Positions 32,005 through 41,342 of a stretch of 64,000 nt of DNA are shown here, piece after piece. A program made the position numbers and the translations under genes. The DNA comes from Pleurocapsa minor GSE-CHR-MK 17-07R (lineage in GTDB: Bacteria > Chloroflexota > Anaerolineae > Aggregatilineales > Phototrophicaceae), in contig JAHHHY010000011.1 in the NCBI GenBank assembly GCA_019359125.1, forward strand, positions 62,001-126,000, written 5' to 3'. Position 1 is the first letter of the stretch. Each line of letters begins with the position of its first letter. The notes beneath the pieces were generated by a model, which made no database searches, was not told the origin of the DNA, and saw only the letters and a list, made by a program, of their open reading frames with translations.

Positions 32005-32135
32005 GAGGGGTGTCCTGGACGAACAGACAGGGATCGCATTGTTTCAACCATGGGTGCGCACCAACGTCATGTCTATTGTTACAAACATCGTCACTGAAGA
32101 CGATGATTGTAATCCGATCAAGGGAGAAAGCATAC

Positions 32136-32939
32136 ATGACACGCAAGCTTCTGCTGGTTATTTTCGCGCTGCTGCTGATGGCCGGGGCCGCCAGCGCACA
32201 GGAAAGCACGACGGTCGTGCTGGTGCACGGGGCGTTTCAGGATGAAAGCGGATGGGCGCCAGTGGCCTCGGCCCTGGAAGCGCAGGGCTATACGGTGGTA
32301 ACGGTCGCGCAGCCTGGGCGTGGCCTGGACGATGGCACGCCGCTGGGGGAGATCACCCTCGAGTCCTACCGCGACAATGTGATTGCCGCTGTCGAAGCGC
32401 AGGGCCAGCCGGTCATCCTGGTGGGGCACAGCTTTGGCGGCATGGTGATTTCAGCCGTGGCCGAGGCCATTCCGGCCCAGATTCAGGCGCTGGTGTATCT
32501 GGCCGCCTATCTGCCCGCCGATGGCGACAGCCTGGTCACGCTCTCCTCGCAGGATCGCTACAGCGTGCTGGGCCAGGAAGGTAATTTCCTGCTGGCCGAG
32601 GATTTCAGCACGGCAGGTGTCAATCCGGACATCTTCGCGTCGGCCTTCTGCCCCGACTGCAATGAAGAACAACTGGCCATCGTGGCGGCATCCCAGCTTA
32701 GTGAGCCGCTGGCCCCGCTCAATACACCAGTCGCGCTGACGGCGGAAAACTTTGGTTCCGTGCGCCAAGTCTATATCCTGACCGCCCAGGACGTGGTCGT
32801 CAGCCCGCAGCTTCAGGCGCTGATGCTGGCCAACAGCCCGGTCGATCACGTGTTTGCGCTCAATGCCGGACACGCCGCCTACGTCACCGCGGCGGATGCG
32901 CTGGCCGCGCTGATTGCCTCGCCAGACGTGCTTCAGTAG
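32136..32939 (+). CDS. Secreted alpha/beta hydrolase
   Basis: 267 residues from ATG 32136-32138, with GGGAG nine bases upstream; an upstream in-frame start is rejected because it precedes this site and adds non-signal sequence. Signal peptide residues 1-21 (hydrophobic, ending ASAQE). Oxyanion loop VLVHGAFQD, nucleophile elbow VGHSFGGM, a late acid in ILTAQDVVVSP and a catalytic His in LNAGHAAYVT. It resembles the EstC/salicylate esterase-like hydrolases that lack strict substrate specificity. Divergent AraC regulator suggests inducible expression. Followed by a terminator. Confidence 0.92.
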   Translation: MTRKLLLVIFALLLMAGAASAQESTTVVLVHGAFQDESGWAPVASALEAQGYTVVTVAQPGRGLDDGTPLGEITLESYRDNVIAAVEAQGQPVILVGHSFGGMVISAVAEAIPAQIQALVYLAAYLPADGDSLVTLSSQDRYSVLGQEGNFLLAEDFSTAGVNPDIFASAFCPDCNEEQLAIVAASQLSEPLAPLNTPVALTAENFGSVRQVYILTAQDVVVSPQLQALMLANSPVDHVFALNAGHAAYVTAADALAALIASPDVLQ

Positions 32940-32972
32940 CACCAGGTTTCTCACTCTGAAATCATCTTTCCG

Positions 32973-33004
32973 GCCAGTCCCGTTCAACAGGGCTGGCTTT
33001 TTTG
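32973..33004 (+). terminator. Rho-independent terminator after the hydrolase
   Basis: GCCAGTCCC (32973-32981) and GGGCTGGC (32990-32997) pair with one bulged T, followed by seven T residues (32,998-33,004). Confidence 0.85.
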
Positions 33005-33129
33005 TGCTTTTATCCCAAATGCGATGCAGTTGGATTGTTGTTTTGTTAAGGGATGTTCATGTATAGTTAAAAATAGCAACCTCAATCTTTAACTCCCATA
33101 AATTTTCTGAATGTCAGGAAGGAATAATC

Positions 33130-34218
33130 ATGATGAACAAAAAACTTATGTCTCTCGCGGGTATTGTCGGCGGCCTGCTGCTGGTTGGCGCTCCCGCATT
33201 TGCCCAGGACACGCTGACCGTGCTGTGCACGCCTCAGGAAGACTGGTGCGTGGCCATGACCGCCGCGTTTGAAGAACAGACCGGCATCGACACCAACTAC
33301 GTGCGCCTGTCTTCGGGTGAATCGCTGGCGCGCATCCGCGCTGCTGCCGACAATCCGGAATTCTCGGTGTGGTGGGGCGGCCCTGCTGACGCCTTTGAAG
33401 CCGCCGCCGAAGAAGGCCTGATCGAAATCTACGACTCGCCCAACACCGAGGCCATCCCGGAAAACTATCGCGATGAAGCGGGCTACTGGACCGGCGTTTA
33501 CGTCGGTGCGCTGGGCTTCTGCTCCAATCTTGACGTGCTGGCTGAGCTGGGCGTGGAAGCGCCGACATCCTGGGATGACCTGCTGGCGCCGGAACTGGAA
33601 GGTTTCGTGGCGATGGCCCACCCCGCCACCTCCGGCACCGCGTTCACTGCCTTCTGGACGGTCGTGACGCTGAATGCGGACGCACTGGAAGCCGAAGAAG
33701 CCGGCACCGGCTATGACGAAGACGGCGCCCCCACCCAGGCTGCTGTCGACAACGCGTTCGAGTACTTTGCGGCGCTGAACAACAACATCCTCCAGTACAC
33801 GCGCTCTGGCTCGGCCCCGGGCTCGCTGGCTGGCCAGGGTGAAATCGCCGTCGCGGTCATCTTCTCGCACGACTGCACCAAGCTGCAGCTCGAAGGCTTC
33901 GATGGCATCCTGACGACGACCTTCCCTGAAGAAGGCACCGGCTACGAAATCGGCGGCATGGCTATCATCGCCAACGCACCCGAAGCAGAAGCTGCCCGTC
34001 TGTGGTACGACTGGGCGCTGACTGCCGAAGCCCAGGCGATCGGTCCGACCGTGAATTCGCTCCAGCTCCCCACCAACCCCGATGCCCCGGTATCTGAGCT
34101 GGCCGTGGACCTGACCTCAATCACCGTGGTCGAATACAACTTTGTGGCAGCCGGTGCGAGCCGCGTGGCCATCACCGAGCGTTTCGACGCTGAAATCGCC
34201 ACCGCCCCGACCGAATAG
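33130..34218 (+). CDS. ABC transporter substrate-binding protein, Fe3+/phosphonate/polyamine type
   Basis: 362 residues with a signal peptide (MMNKKLMSLAGIVGG to APAFAQ, about 1-25) and a family 1/6-like binding fold: 'TLTVLCTPQEDWCVAMTAAFEEQTGI', 'FSVWWGGPADAF', 'ATSGTAFTAFWTV'. Relatives bind ferric iron, 2-aminoethylphosphonate, thiamine or polyamines. The two adjacent tyrosines that ligate iron in FbpA are not apparent, so iron specificity is uncertain. AAGGAA precedes the first ATG; a second ATG is the next codon. First gene of a three-gene importer; a hairpin follows its stop, consistent with excess binding protein. Confidence 0.9.
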   Translation: MMNKKLMSLAGIVGGLLLVGAPAFAQDTLTVLCTPQEDWCVAMTAAFEEQTGIDTNYVRLSSGESLARIRAAADNPEFSVWWGGPADAFEAAAEEGLIEIYDSPNTEAIPENYRDEAGYWTGVYVGALGFCSNLDVLAELGVEAPTSWDDLLAPELEGFVAMAHPATSGTAFTAFWTVVTLNADALEAEEAGTGYDEDGAPTQAAVDNAFEYFAALNNNILQYTRSGSAPGSLAGQGEIAVAVIFSHDCTKLQLEGFDGILTTTFPEEGTGYEIGGMAIIANAPEAEAARLWYDWALTAEAQAIGPTVNSLQLPTNPDAPVSELAVDLTSITVVEYNFVAAGASRVAITERFDAEIATAPTE

Positions 34219-34247
34219 GCCTGCTGGCGCATTTGCTGAGTCATTCA

Positions 34248-34285
34248 CAGCCCCTATGCCTCACCGGTTTAGGGGCTGTTTTCTT
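34248..34285 (+). terminator. Intra-operon attenuating terminator
   Basis: CAGCCCCT (34248-34255) and AGGGGCTG (34271-34278) form an 8-bp stem followed by TTTTC, 30 bases after the binding-protein stop and just before the permease ribosome site. It likely allows partial readthrough so that the binding protein is made in excess. Confidence 0.7.
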
Positions 34286-34302
34286 ATCCAGACGGAGGAA
34301 GC

Positions 34303-36024
34303 ATGCAGGCAATGAGGCAAAGCCAACAGGTCAAACGGCTTCAGGCCATATTCAGAGACCCCTTATTGGCAGTTGTGTTGTTATTGATGGTCTTTTTTGT
34401 GACGATCACCATCGTGCTGCCGCTGGTTGCGATGGTCGGTGAAAGCCTGTCGCCGGAAGGCCTGCCGCTGTTTGAACGCTATCTGAGCAATCCTGTCTAT
34501 CAGACGATCCTGATGAATACGCTGGTGCTGGGCACCGTCGTCGGCATCGTGGGCACGCTGGTGGGCTTCCTGTTCGCCTTCGTGCAGGTCAAGCTGCGCG
34601 TGCCCTTCAAGCGCGCCATGCACATCATCGCGCTGATTCCGGTGATTTCGCCGCCGTTCGCGGTGGCCACGGCGGCCATCGTGCTGTTCGGGCGCAGCGG
34701 CACCATCTCGCGCGGCATCTTCGGCGTGCGTTACGACATCTACGGGCTGGACGGCCTGACGCTGGTGATGTCGCTCTCGTTTTTCACCATCGCCTATCTG
34801 AACCTGCGCGGCATGATGGAGGCGCTCGATCCGGCGCTGGACGAAGCCGCCACCAATCTGGGCGCGAACAAATGGCGCATCTTCCGCACGGTGACGCTGC
34901 CGATGCTGCTGCCCGGCATCGCCAGCTCGTTTTTGCTGTTGTTTGTCGAGGCGCTGGCCGACCTGGGCAATCCGCTGGTGATGGGCGGCAACTATGAAGT
35001 GCTGGCCACGCGCGTGTATGTGACCATCATCGGCCTGTACGACACCACCGGCGCGGCCGTGCTCTCGATCATCCTGCTGGTGCCCTCGCTGACGGTCTTT
35101 CTGGTGCAGCGCTACTGGATCAACCGCATCAGCGTGGTCACGGTGACGGGCAAGCCGTCCGGCACCCCGCAGACCATCGATCATCCGCTGGTGCGCTGGG
35201 GCCTGTTCGGCATCGTGATATTTATCTGCGGCATCATCGTGCTGATCTACGGCACCATCATCCACGGGTCGTTTGTGCGGGTGCCCGGCGTGCGCTGGGA
35301 CTTCACACTGGAGCATTTTGACTTTGTGCTGAATGGCATCGGCGCGCAGGCCATGCGCGATACGACCGCCCTGTCGGCGCTGGCCACCCCCATCGCGGGT
35401 CTGATCGGCATGGTCATCGCCTATCTGGTGGTGCGCAAGGACTTCCTCGGCCGCAACCTGCTCGATTTCAGCACCATGATGGGCATCGCCGTGCCCGGCA
35501 CGATTATCGGCATCGGCTATATCCTGATGTTCAACTCGCCCATAATGATCGGGGATTTTACGCTCATCCCGAAGCTGACCGGCGGGCAGGGCGCGTTTGG
35601 CGGGGCACTGGCCATCATCCTGGTGTATGTTATCCGCAGCGCACCGGCGGCCCTGCGCACCGGCACGGCCGCGCTCTCGCAGATTGATCCGTCGATCGAG
35701 GAGGCCTCGCTCAGCCTGGGGGCGGATAACGCGCGCACTTTCCGGCGCATCACCCTGCCGCTGATTCGCCCTGCTTTCCTGGCCGGCCTGATCTACGCGT
35801 TTGCGCGCTCGATGACCACCATTTCGGCGATCATCTTCCTGACGACGCCGCAGACCAAAATCATGACCCAGCAGATTCTGAACGAAGTGGAAAACGGGCG
35901 CTATGGCAACGCGTTTGCCTACTGCGTCATCCTGATCATCATCGTCATGGTCGCGATTTCCGTGTTGTATTTTATCGTCGGCGCACGAACAGGTGCGGAA
36001 CGCCGCCTTGAAGGAGGCCTATAG
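34303..36024 (+). CDS. Fused ABC permease, FbpB/AfuB type
   Basis: 573 residues containing two permease units in one chain, each with about six helices and an EAA loop: 'ALDEAATNLGANKWRIFRTVTLPMLLP' near residue 190 and 'SIEEASLSLGADNARTFRRITLPLIRP' near residue 470. The fused arrangement is typical of iron(III) and 2-aminoethylphosphonate importers. ATG 34303-34305 follows GGAGGAAGC. The stop overlaps the GTG start of the ATPase gene by one base (36,024), showing coupled translation. Confidence 0.93.
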   Translation: MQAMRQSQQVKRLQAIFRDPLLAVVLLLMVFFVTITIVLPLVAMVGESLSPEGLPLFERYLSNPVYQTILMNTLVLGTVVGIVGTLVGFLFAFVQVKLRVPFKRAMHIIALIPVISPPFAVATAAIVLFGRSGTISRGIFGVRYDIYGLDGLTLVMSLSFFTIAYLNLRGMMEALDPALDEAATNLGANKWRIFRTVTLPMLLPGIASSFLLLFVEALADLGNPLVMGGNYEVLATRVYVTIIGLYDTTGAAVLSIILLVPSLTVFLVQRYWINRISVVTVTGKPSGTPQTIDHPLVRWGLFGIVIFICGIIVLIYGTIIHGSFVRVPGVRWDFTLEHFDFVLNGIGAQAMRDTTALSALATPIAGLIGMVIAYLVVRKDFLGRNLLDFSTMMGIAVPGTIIGIGYILMFNSPIMIGDFTLIPKLTGGQGAFGGALAIILVYVIRSAPAALRTGTAALSQIDPSIEEASLSLGADNARTFRRITLPLIRPAFLAGLIYAFARSMTTISAIIFLTTPQTKIMTQQILNEVENGRYGNAFAYCVILIIIVMVAISVLYFIVGARTGAERRLEGGL

Positions 36025-37109
36025 TGTCAGAACGATCCATCCGACTGAAACTTGAACATATCGTCAAGGCCTTCCCCGACCGCGGCGGCGGCGGCATGGT
36101 GCGCGCTGTGGACGATATCAGCCTGGATATTTACAGCGGCGAATTCCTGACGCTGCTGGGGCCGTCTGGCTGTGGCAAGACGACCACACTGCGCCTGATA
36201 GCCGGCTTTGAGCTGCCCACCGAGGGCCGTATCCTGCTGGACGGGCAGGACATCACGCCGCAGCCGCCCAACAAGCGCGACATGGCGCTGGTGTTTCAGA
36301 ACTACGCGCTGTTTCCGCACATGAGCGTGTATGACAACGTGGCCTATGGCCTGGAAACGCGCCGCCTGCCGCGCCAGCAAATCCGCGACAAGGTGCAGGC
36401 CTCGCTGAAGCAGATTGGCCTGGAGAAGCTGGACAACCGCCGCCCGAACCAATTGTCGGGCGGGCAGCAGCAGCGCGTGGCGCTGGCCCGCTCGCTGGTG
36501 ATGGAGCCGCGCATCCTGCTGTTTGACGAGCCGCTGTCTAACCTGGACGCCAAGCTGCGCGTGCAGATGCGCAGCGAGATTCACCGCTTGCAGCGGCGGC
36601 TGGGCATCACCAGCATTTATGTGACCCATGACCAGGTGGAGGCGATGGCGCTGTCGGACCGGATCGTGGTGATGAACAAGGGCAGAATCGAGCAGATTGG
36701 CTCGCCCCAGGAAATCTATCGTTACCCGGCCACCCGCTTTGTGGCCGACTTCATCGGCCGTGCCAATTTCATCGAGGATGTGCCCTGCCGCAATACAGGC
36801 GGCGGCCAGGCCCAGGTGGATCTGCTGGGCAAGTCGCTCAATGTGCCGATTCGGTTTGAGCACCACGCCGAAAAGGTGACGGTACTGCTGCGCCCGGAGG
36901 CGCTCGTCCTGCGCGAAGACCCGTCGCTGAAACAGGTGGTCATCGATCAGGCCATGTACCTCGGCTCGGAAGTGGAATATGTCGTCAGCATCGACGACCG
37001 CCAGCTTGTGGTGGTAGAGCAGGACCCGCGCCTCAGCCGCGTGTATGCTGAAGGCCAGACCGTCGGCATCGACTTTGTGGCCGAGGCGGTCCATCTGCTG
37101 CCGCGCTGA
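36024..37109 (+). CDS. ABC transporter ATP-binding protein, PotA/FbpC type
   Basis: 361 residues from GTG 36024-36026, with AAGGAGG six bases upstream. Walker A GPSGCGKTT, signature LSGGQQQRVALARS, Walker B LLFDEPLSNLD and the switch His in YVTHDQVEA are intact; residues 250-361 form a TOBE regulatory domain. It powers the fused permease. The subgroup (CUT1/PotA/FbpC) does not define the substrate. Confidence 0.95.
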   Translation: MSERSIRLKLEHIVKAFPDRGGGGMVRAVDDISLDIYSGEFLTLLGPSGCGKTTTLRLIAGFELPTEGRILLDGQDITPQPPNKRDMALVFQNYALFPHMSVYDNVAYGLETRRLPRQQIRDKVQASLKQIGLEKLDNRRPNQLSGGQQQRVALARSLVMEPRILLFDEPLSNLDAKLRVQMRSEIHRLQRRLGITSIYVTHDQVEAMALSDRIVVMNKGRIEQIGSPQEIYRYPATRFVADFIGRANFIEDVPCRNTGGGQAQVDLLGKSLNVPIRFEHHAEKVTVLLRPEALVLREDPSLKQVVIDQAMYLGSEVEYVVSIDDRQLVVVEQDPRLSRVYAEGQTVGIDFVAEAVHLLPR

Positions 37110-37121
37110 TGCATGGCTCAG

Positions 37122-37158
37122 AAAAGCGGGCAGGACCGCCTGAGTCCTGCCCGCTTTT
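37122..37158. terminator. Bidirectional terminator
   Basis: AAAAGCGGGCAGGA (37122-37135) and TCCTGCCCGCTTTT (37145-37158) form a perfect 14-bp stem with A-tract and T-tract at the two feet, serving the ABC operon and the convergent gene ending at 37,165. Confidence 0.9.
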
Positions 37159-37164
37159 GCGTGT

Positions 37165-37698
37165 TTACGACCAGGTGACGTCAATGATCGTGTCGCCGTC
37201 GCCATCCACCGCATCCAGGTTGGTAAATTTCACCACTGGCGCGCTGCCTTTGGGCGCGAAACGGCGCACCATCGAATACACATAGCCGTAAATCATTTCG
37301 TCCGAGTGGGGTGAGCTGTTCTTCACCTGGATATGTTTGTCATCCAGCAGGGTCGCGCTGATCAGGTCGTCAGCGGACTGGTGCTGAAAGTTGAGCGGAT
37401 ATGACGAGGCGAACGCGCCCAGCGCCTGCTCCAGCGATTCCATCGGCGGGAAAATGGCGGTGTCGATAATTTTCATGCCAATCGACACCAGCGCGGTCGA
37501 GCCGCCCGGCATGTCTTTGATGGCCTTCTGCACATCCAGCGTAAGCTGCTGCGGATACCATTTGCTGGGATCAATTTCTGTCAGGCCATAGCGTTTCAGC
37601 ACATCGATGAACTGGTCACGTTCGACGGCGTCGTTGTAGGCCATCAGTGCCGCGCCAATGACCTCTGCTTTTGGGTTGGATGCCACATACTTTTTCAT
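37165..37698 (-). CDS. Hypothetical protein, possible sensory or small-molecule-binding fold
   Basis: 177 residues, no signal peptide or membrane segment. The central part (WYPQQLTLDVQKAIKDMPGG, then 'ALVSIGMKIIDTAIFP', later 'EMIYGYVYSMVRRFAPKG') resembles the layout of heme-NO-binding/V4R or DUF2378-type domains, in which a helical bundle precedes a C-terminal sheet. The resemblance is weak and no heme His is evident. ATG 37696-37698 is preceded by AAGGAAG. It stands alone between a terminator and the RNase J region. Function unknown. Confidence 0.75.
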   Translation of the reverse strand: MKKYVASNPKAEVIGAALMAYNDAVERDQFIDVLKRYGLTEIDPSKWYPQQLTLDVQKAIKDMPGGSTALVSIGMKIIDTAIFPPMESLEQALGAFASSYPLNFQHQSADDLISATLLDDKHIQVKNSSPHSDEMIYGYVYSMVRRFAPKGSAPVVKFTNLDAVDGDGDTIIDVTWS

Positions 37699-37944
37699 GT
37701 GCGTTTGCTTCCTTCAATCCGTGTGCGAATACAATAGAATCCCTTAACTGCGGCCATACAAACCGTCATTACGCTTTATTATCTTCATGGGGTCTTTTCT
37801 TATGCATTAAGATTATTTGCATAGTTTGCGTGCATTGCCCTGTCTGCGTGGTAAGGCATCGGCTTCAGGCTGTGTCTGAATGTCATGGTTGCATGGTACG
37901 CGGGCCTGGAGCCCACACCGTAATGTGCACAGACATCCAGCCAT

Positions 37945-37972
37945 TTGACTGAAAAGCATTTTCGGTTATACT
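37945..37972 (+). promoter_or_regulatory. Promoter upstream of RNase J
   Basis: TTGACT (37945-37950), 16 bases, TATACT (37967-37972). Transcription from about 37,979 would give a roughly 165-base, pyrimidine-rich untranslated leader before the TTG start of the nuclease gene. The remaining interval 37,699-37,944 is comparatively AT-rich and holds nothing else I recognise. Confidence 0.55.
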
Positions 37973-38145
37973 GAATGTCTAAGTTAAGAAGCTTCGTTTA
38001 ATCCCCTGTCATTCCGCCTGATCTCTGCGCTGAACCAGCCTTAAACCTCGCTCTAAACCTGATACCTTCGGCAGTCCTGTGCTACCTCCTGAAGCTATCC
38101 GCACCACACTCACACGCATAATTAGCACCAAAACGAGTAAGACAC

Positions 38146-39777
38146 TTGAAGAAACAACTGAGAATCATTCCTCTGGGAGGCCTGGGGGAAATCGGCAAGA
38201 ACATGACTGTTCTTGAATATGGCCGGAACATGATTGTTGTCGACTGCGGACTGATGTTCCCCGACAGCAGCCTGCCCGGCATCGACCTGGTCCTGCCCCA
38301 GTTTGACTATGTGGTCAAAAATCAGGATCAGCTGCGCGGCATCGTGATCACGCACGGGCACATGGACCACATCGGTGGCCTGCCGTACCTGATGCGCCAG
38401 ATCAAGGCGCCGATTTATGGCACCGACATGACCATCGGCATGATCCGCCGCCAGCTTGATGAGGGCAAAGTGCTCCAGCAGGCGCACTTGCAGGTGGTGA
38501 AGAACACGGACAGCTTCCAGCTGGGCCCGTTCAAAATCAACCTGTTCCCGGTGGCGCATTCGATTCCTGGCTCTGTGGGCTTGGTCATCGACACGCCGGT
38601 GGGCGCGGTCGTGCACACGGGCGACTATAAGCTGGACGAAACCCCGGCTGGTGGCCAGACGACCGACCTGGCGCGCCTGAAGAAGCTGACGCCGAACGGT
38701 GTGCTGGCCCTGATGGCCGACAGCACCAATGCCGACCGCCCTGGCTCGACGCCGACGGAAAAGCGCGTCACCGAAGAGTTGGATCGCCTGTTCACGGAAG
38801 CCAAAGACGGCCGCATCATCATCGCGACGTTTGCGTCGCTGCTGGCGCGCCTGCAGGAAATCATCCTGCTGGCCAAGAAGCACGGCCGCAAGGTCGCGCT
38901 GACGGGCCGCAGCCTGCAGGAAAACATGGCGATTGCCCGCGAGCTGGGCTACATCAAGATTCCGGACGGCACGCTGGTGGAAATCAGCGCGCGCGTGCCA
39001 GACAAGAAGCTGGTCATCCTGTCGACCGGTTCACAGGGCGAGCCGCGCTCGGCGCTGAACCGCATGGCCGAGGGCGAGCACCGCGAAGTGACCGTGCGCA
39101 AGGGCGACACGATCATCATTTCCGGCGGCACCATCCCCGGCAATGAAGAAGAAGTCGGCCGTATGCTGAACAAGCTGTTCGCACGCGGTGCCAATGTGAT
39201 TTACGGCAAGCTGGCAGACATTCACGTGTCGGGCCACGGCAGCCGTGACGAAATGGAAATCATGCTGCAGGCCGTGCAGCCGAAGTTCTTCATCCCCGTC
39301 CACGGCGAGGTGCGCCATCAGCATCTGCACGCCCGCCTGGCCGAGAAGAACAACGTCGCCGCCGCCAACGTCTACATCCTGAACAACGGCGCCGCCTGGG
39401 CCAGCGATGGCCAGAAGGCCTGGCTGGACAAGCCGGTGGGCGCGTGCGATGTGATGGTCGATGGTCGCCTGGTGGGCGAAGTCGGCGCGGTCGTCATTCA
39501 GGACCGCCAGAATCTGTCGCAGGACGGCTTTATCGTCGCGCTGATGCGCGTCAACGCCGCCAACAAGCTGGTGGGCGAGCCGGAGCTGATTACCCGTGGC
39601 TTCGTGACCGTCGCTGACTCCAGCGAACTGCTGAAGTCCGCAACCCGCGAGATCAAGCAGCACTTCCGCCGTGGCAAGGTCGTCGCACATGACAATGTGC
39701 GTGAGATGCTGCAGAACTTCTTCTACCGCGAAACGCAGTCGCGCCCCGTCGTGCTGCCCAGCATCATCCGCGTGTAG
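38146..39777 (+). CDS. rnj: Ribonuclease J
   Basis: 543 residues, metallo-beta-lactamase/beta-CASP nuclease with both endonuclease and 5'-3' exonuclease activity, central to mRNA decay and RNA maturation. The dizinc motif HGHMDH is at residues 70-75; the order is beta-lactamase core, beta-CASP insert (about 200-350, 'SGGTIPGNEEEVGRMLNKLF' with the phosphate-binding 'HVSGHGSRDEMEIMLQAVQPKFFIPVHGE') and the RNase J C-terminal domain. Length matches the family (about 550). The only plausible start is TTG 38146-38148, and no strong Shine-Dalgarno precedes it, so translation may be weak or regulated. A strong terminator follows. Confidence 0.97.
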   Translation: MKKQLRIIPLGGLGEIGKNMTVLEYGRNMIVVDCGLMFPDSSLPGIDLVLPQFDYVVKNQDQLRGIVITHGHMDHIGGLPYLMRQIKAPIYGTDMTIGMIRRQLDEGKVLQQAHLQVVKNTDSFQLGPFKINLFPVAHSIPGSVGLVIDTPVGAVVHTGDYKLDETPAGGQTTDLARLKKLTPNGVLALMADSTNADRPGSTPTEKRVTEELDRLFTEAKDGRIIIATFASLLARLQEIILLAKKHGRKVALTGRSLQENMAIARELGYIKIPDGTLVEISARVPDKKLVILSTGSQGEPRSALNRMAEGEHREVTVRKGDTIIISGGTIPGNEEEVGRMLNKLFARGANVIYGKLADIHVSGHGSRDEMEIMLQAVQPKFFIPVHGEVRHQHLHARLAEKNNVAAANVYILNNGAAWASDGQKAWLDKPVGACDVMVDGRLVGEVGAVVIQDRQNLSQDGFIVALMRVNAANKLVGEPELITRGFVTVADSSELLKSATREIKQHFRRGKVVAHDNVREMLQNFFYRETQSRPVVLPSIIRV

Positions 39778-39804
39778 CAGCAACAGTCAGACGCACTGAC
39801 CCGG

Positions 39805-39850
39805 AAGGGGGCAGGCCAGGGAGAAATCCCGCTGGCCTGCCCCCTTTTTT
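39805..39850 (+). terminator. Rho-independent terminator after rnj
   Basis: GGGGGCAGGCCAG (39807-39819) and CTGGCCTGCCCCC (39832-39844) form a perfect 13-bp stem with a 12-base loop, preceded by AA and followed by six T residues. Confidence 0.93.
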
Positions 39851-39852
39851 GT

Positions 39853-40130
39853 TCCTTCAGCGACCCGCGCAAATTGTTGGCAATCACGCCTGCCACGACA
39901 CTGATCACAAAGCTGATAGCGCTGCGCAGCTTATCGCTCGTCACCAAAAGGTGGTTTTTCATATTGGCACGGACGCCCATGATAAGTTGTACTCCTTGGT
40001 CCAACAGACTATCGAACATGGCGTGGGACAGATAGCGCTTATCGCCAGACGACGTCCCGAACAAGCGCTTGACCAGCTTGGGCACAGGCTTACGGTCATC
40101 GACATCACAGAACAATTCCAGTAAAGTCAT
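39853..40130 (-). pseudogene. IS982-type transposase remnant with internal deletions
   Basis: A minus-strand open stretch keeps the IS982 N-terminus (MTLLELFCDVDD), then jumps to the C-terminal catalytic part: 'GDKRYLSHAMFDSLLDQGVQLIMGVRANMKNHLL', followed by another jump into the terminal 'VVAGVIANNLR' helix. A complete IS982 transposase is about 290-330 residues; here under 95 remain. The frame is open through the deletion joints, but the protein lacks most of the catalytic core and cannot transpose. Its left end abuts the rnj terminator. Family assignment is from memory of motif order, without a search. Confidence 0.72.
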
Positions 40131-40227
40131 AAGAGGATACTTTTCTCGTTAGGACTAGCCAGAAGGACAACACCTTTGCTGAAAGGTATCCTACCTATCC
40201 GAAACTCAGTTTAAGTAAAGGTTTCTT

Positions 40228-41232
40228 GTGAAGAAAATTGTATTGCTTGGTGTGATTGCATTCCTGTCTCATTCCGCGATGGTTATTTCACAGTATAAGC
40301 AGGATTCTGACTGTGTAGATTGTCCAGAAGAACACCCTATTGTTTATGAATCTTCACAATTTAATGTTGAATCTTCAACAGAAATCTATGCACAAGGGCT
40401 TCGACACGATGATTGGATGAGTGAATCCACAGAGGAAATGGACTTGCTGTTAGATATCTACGAACCTGTAGACGCAGCGGAGAATCGTCCAGTGATTATC
40501 TTCATTCATGGTGGTGGTTATGTCGGTGGATCACGGGTGGAATTTGTGCGGGCAGGTGAATACTTCGCTGAACGGGGTTGGGTTGCTATTTCAATTGATT
40601 ATCGCCTTGCAAGAGATCATGGAACTATACCGCAAGAATGGTATGACGCGGTGATGCAAGCTCCCATCTTTCAACAGCAAAAAGATCAGGCCCTGGCGAT
40701 TTATGCCGCAAGCCGTGACGCAAAAGCAGCTGTGCGCTGGGTGTATGCCAATGCGGAAACGTATCACATCAATACCGATTATATATCGGTACTCGGTGGC
40801 TCAGCTGGAGCAGGGCTTGCTGTTATGTTAGGCATCACAGAGGATGAGGATTTCCGGGATGAACTTACGCTCGATGATGATCCGACATTGGAAAGCACCA
40901 ATCTTGATCAGGATGCTGAGGTACACACGGTTCTCAATATGTGGGGGACAACCGCACCTATAGAACTACTCTCGACGATTTATGATTTAGATCGCTTTGA
41001 CGAAAACGATGCCCCGATTTTAATCGTTCATGGCACAGATGATGCAGTTGTTGATTTCAGCCATGCTGAGTATCTCCGCTATGAATATGAGGAAACAGGT
41101 GTGGATTATGCTTTTTATCCATTAGATGGGGAAGGACATTCTGCTTGGCAGGCGCGGGTTGATGGCATGATGCTGTCTGAATTAGCATTTTCCTTTATCA
41201 CTGAACACCAGCAATTGATTATTGGCGAATGA
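40228..41232 (+). CDS. Alpha/beta hydrolase (esterase, BD-FAE/lipase type) on a low-GC island
   Basis: 334 residues from GTG 40228-40230, with AAAGG six bases upstream. N-terminal hydrophobic segment (MKKIVLLGVIAFLSHSAMVIS) acts as signal peptide or anchor. Oxyanion-hole motif IFIHGGGYVGG, nucleophile GGSAGAG, acid in HGTDDAVVDFS and His in GEGHSAW form a complete esterase site of the hormone-sensitive-lipase/carboxylesterase type. Codon use is markedly AT-richer than every neighbour. With a transposase remnant on one side and a MITE-like element on the other, horizontal acquisition is likely. Substrate unknown; short-chain acyl esters are typical. Confidence 0.88.
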   Translation: MKKIVLLGVIAFLSHSAMVISQYKQDSDCVDCPEEHPIVYESSQFNVESSTEIYAQGLRHDDWMSESTEEMDLLLDIYEPVDAAENRPVIIFIHGGGYVGGSRVEFVRAGEYFAERGWVAISIDYRLARDHGTIPQEWYDAVMQAPIFQQQKDQALAIYAASRDAKAAVRWVYANAETYHINTDYISVLGGSAGAGLAVMLGITEDEDFRDELTLDDDPTLESTNLDQDAEVHTVLNMWGTTAPIELLSTIYDLDRFDENDAPILIVHGTDDAVVDFSHAEYLRYEYEETGVDYAFYPLDGEGHSAWQARVDGMMLSELAFSFITEHQQLIIGE

Positions 41233-41342
41233 TTGAATCAAAAAGTGCGTATCTTAAATTCGAAAGACGCTGATATATTGACTTTAATTGATCTCAGTTC
41301 TGGATAGGATTTTTACCTCAACCTGATCCCCCGGCCCCCTCC

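Noticed and set aside
33130-37109. Naming this importer as a ferric iron transporter
   Set aside because: The fused permease fits, but the binding protein lacks an evident tyrosine pair, and phosphonate, thiamine or polyamine importers share the same layout.
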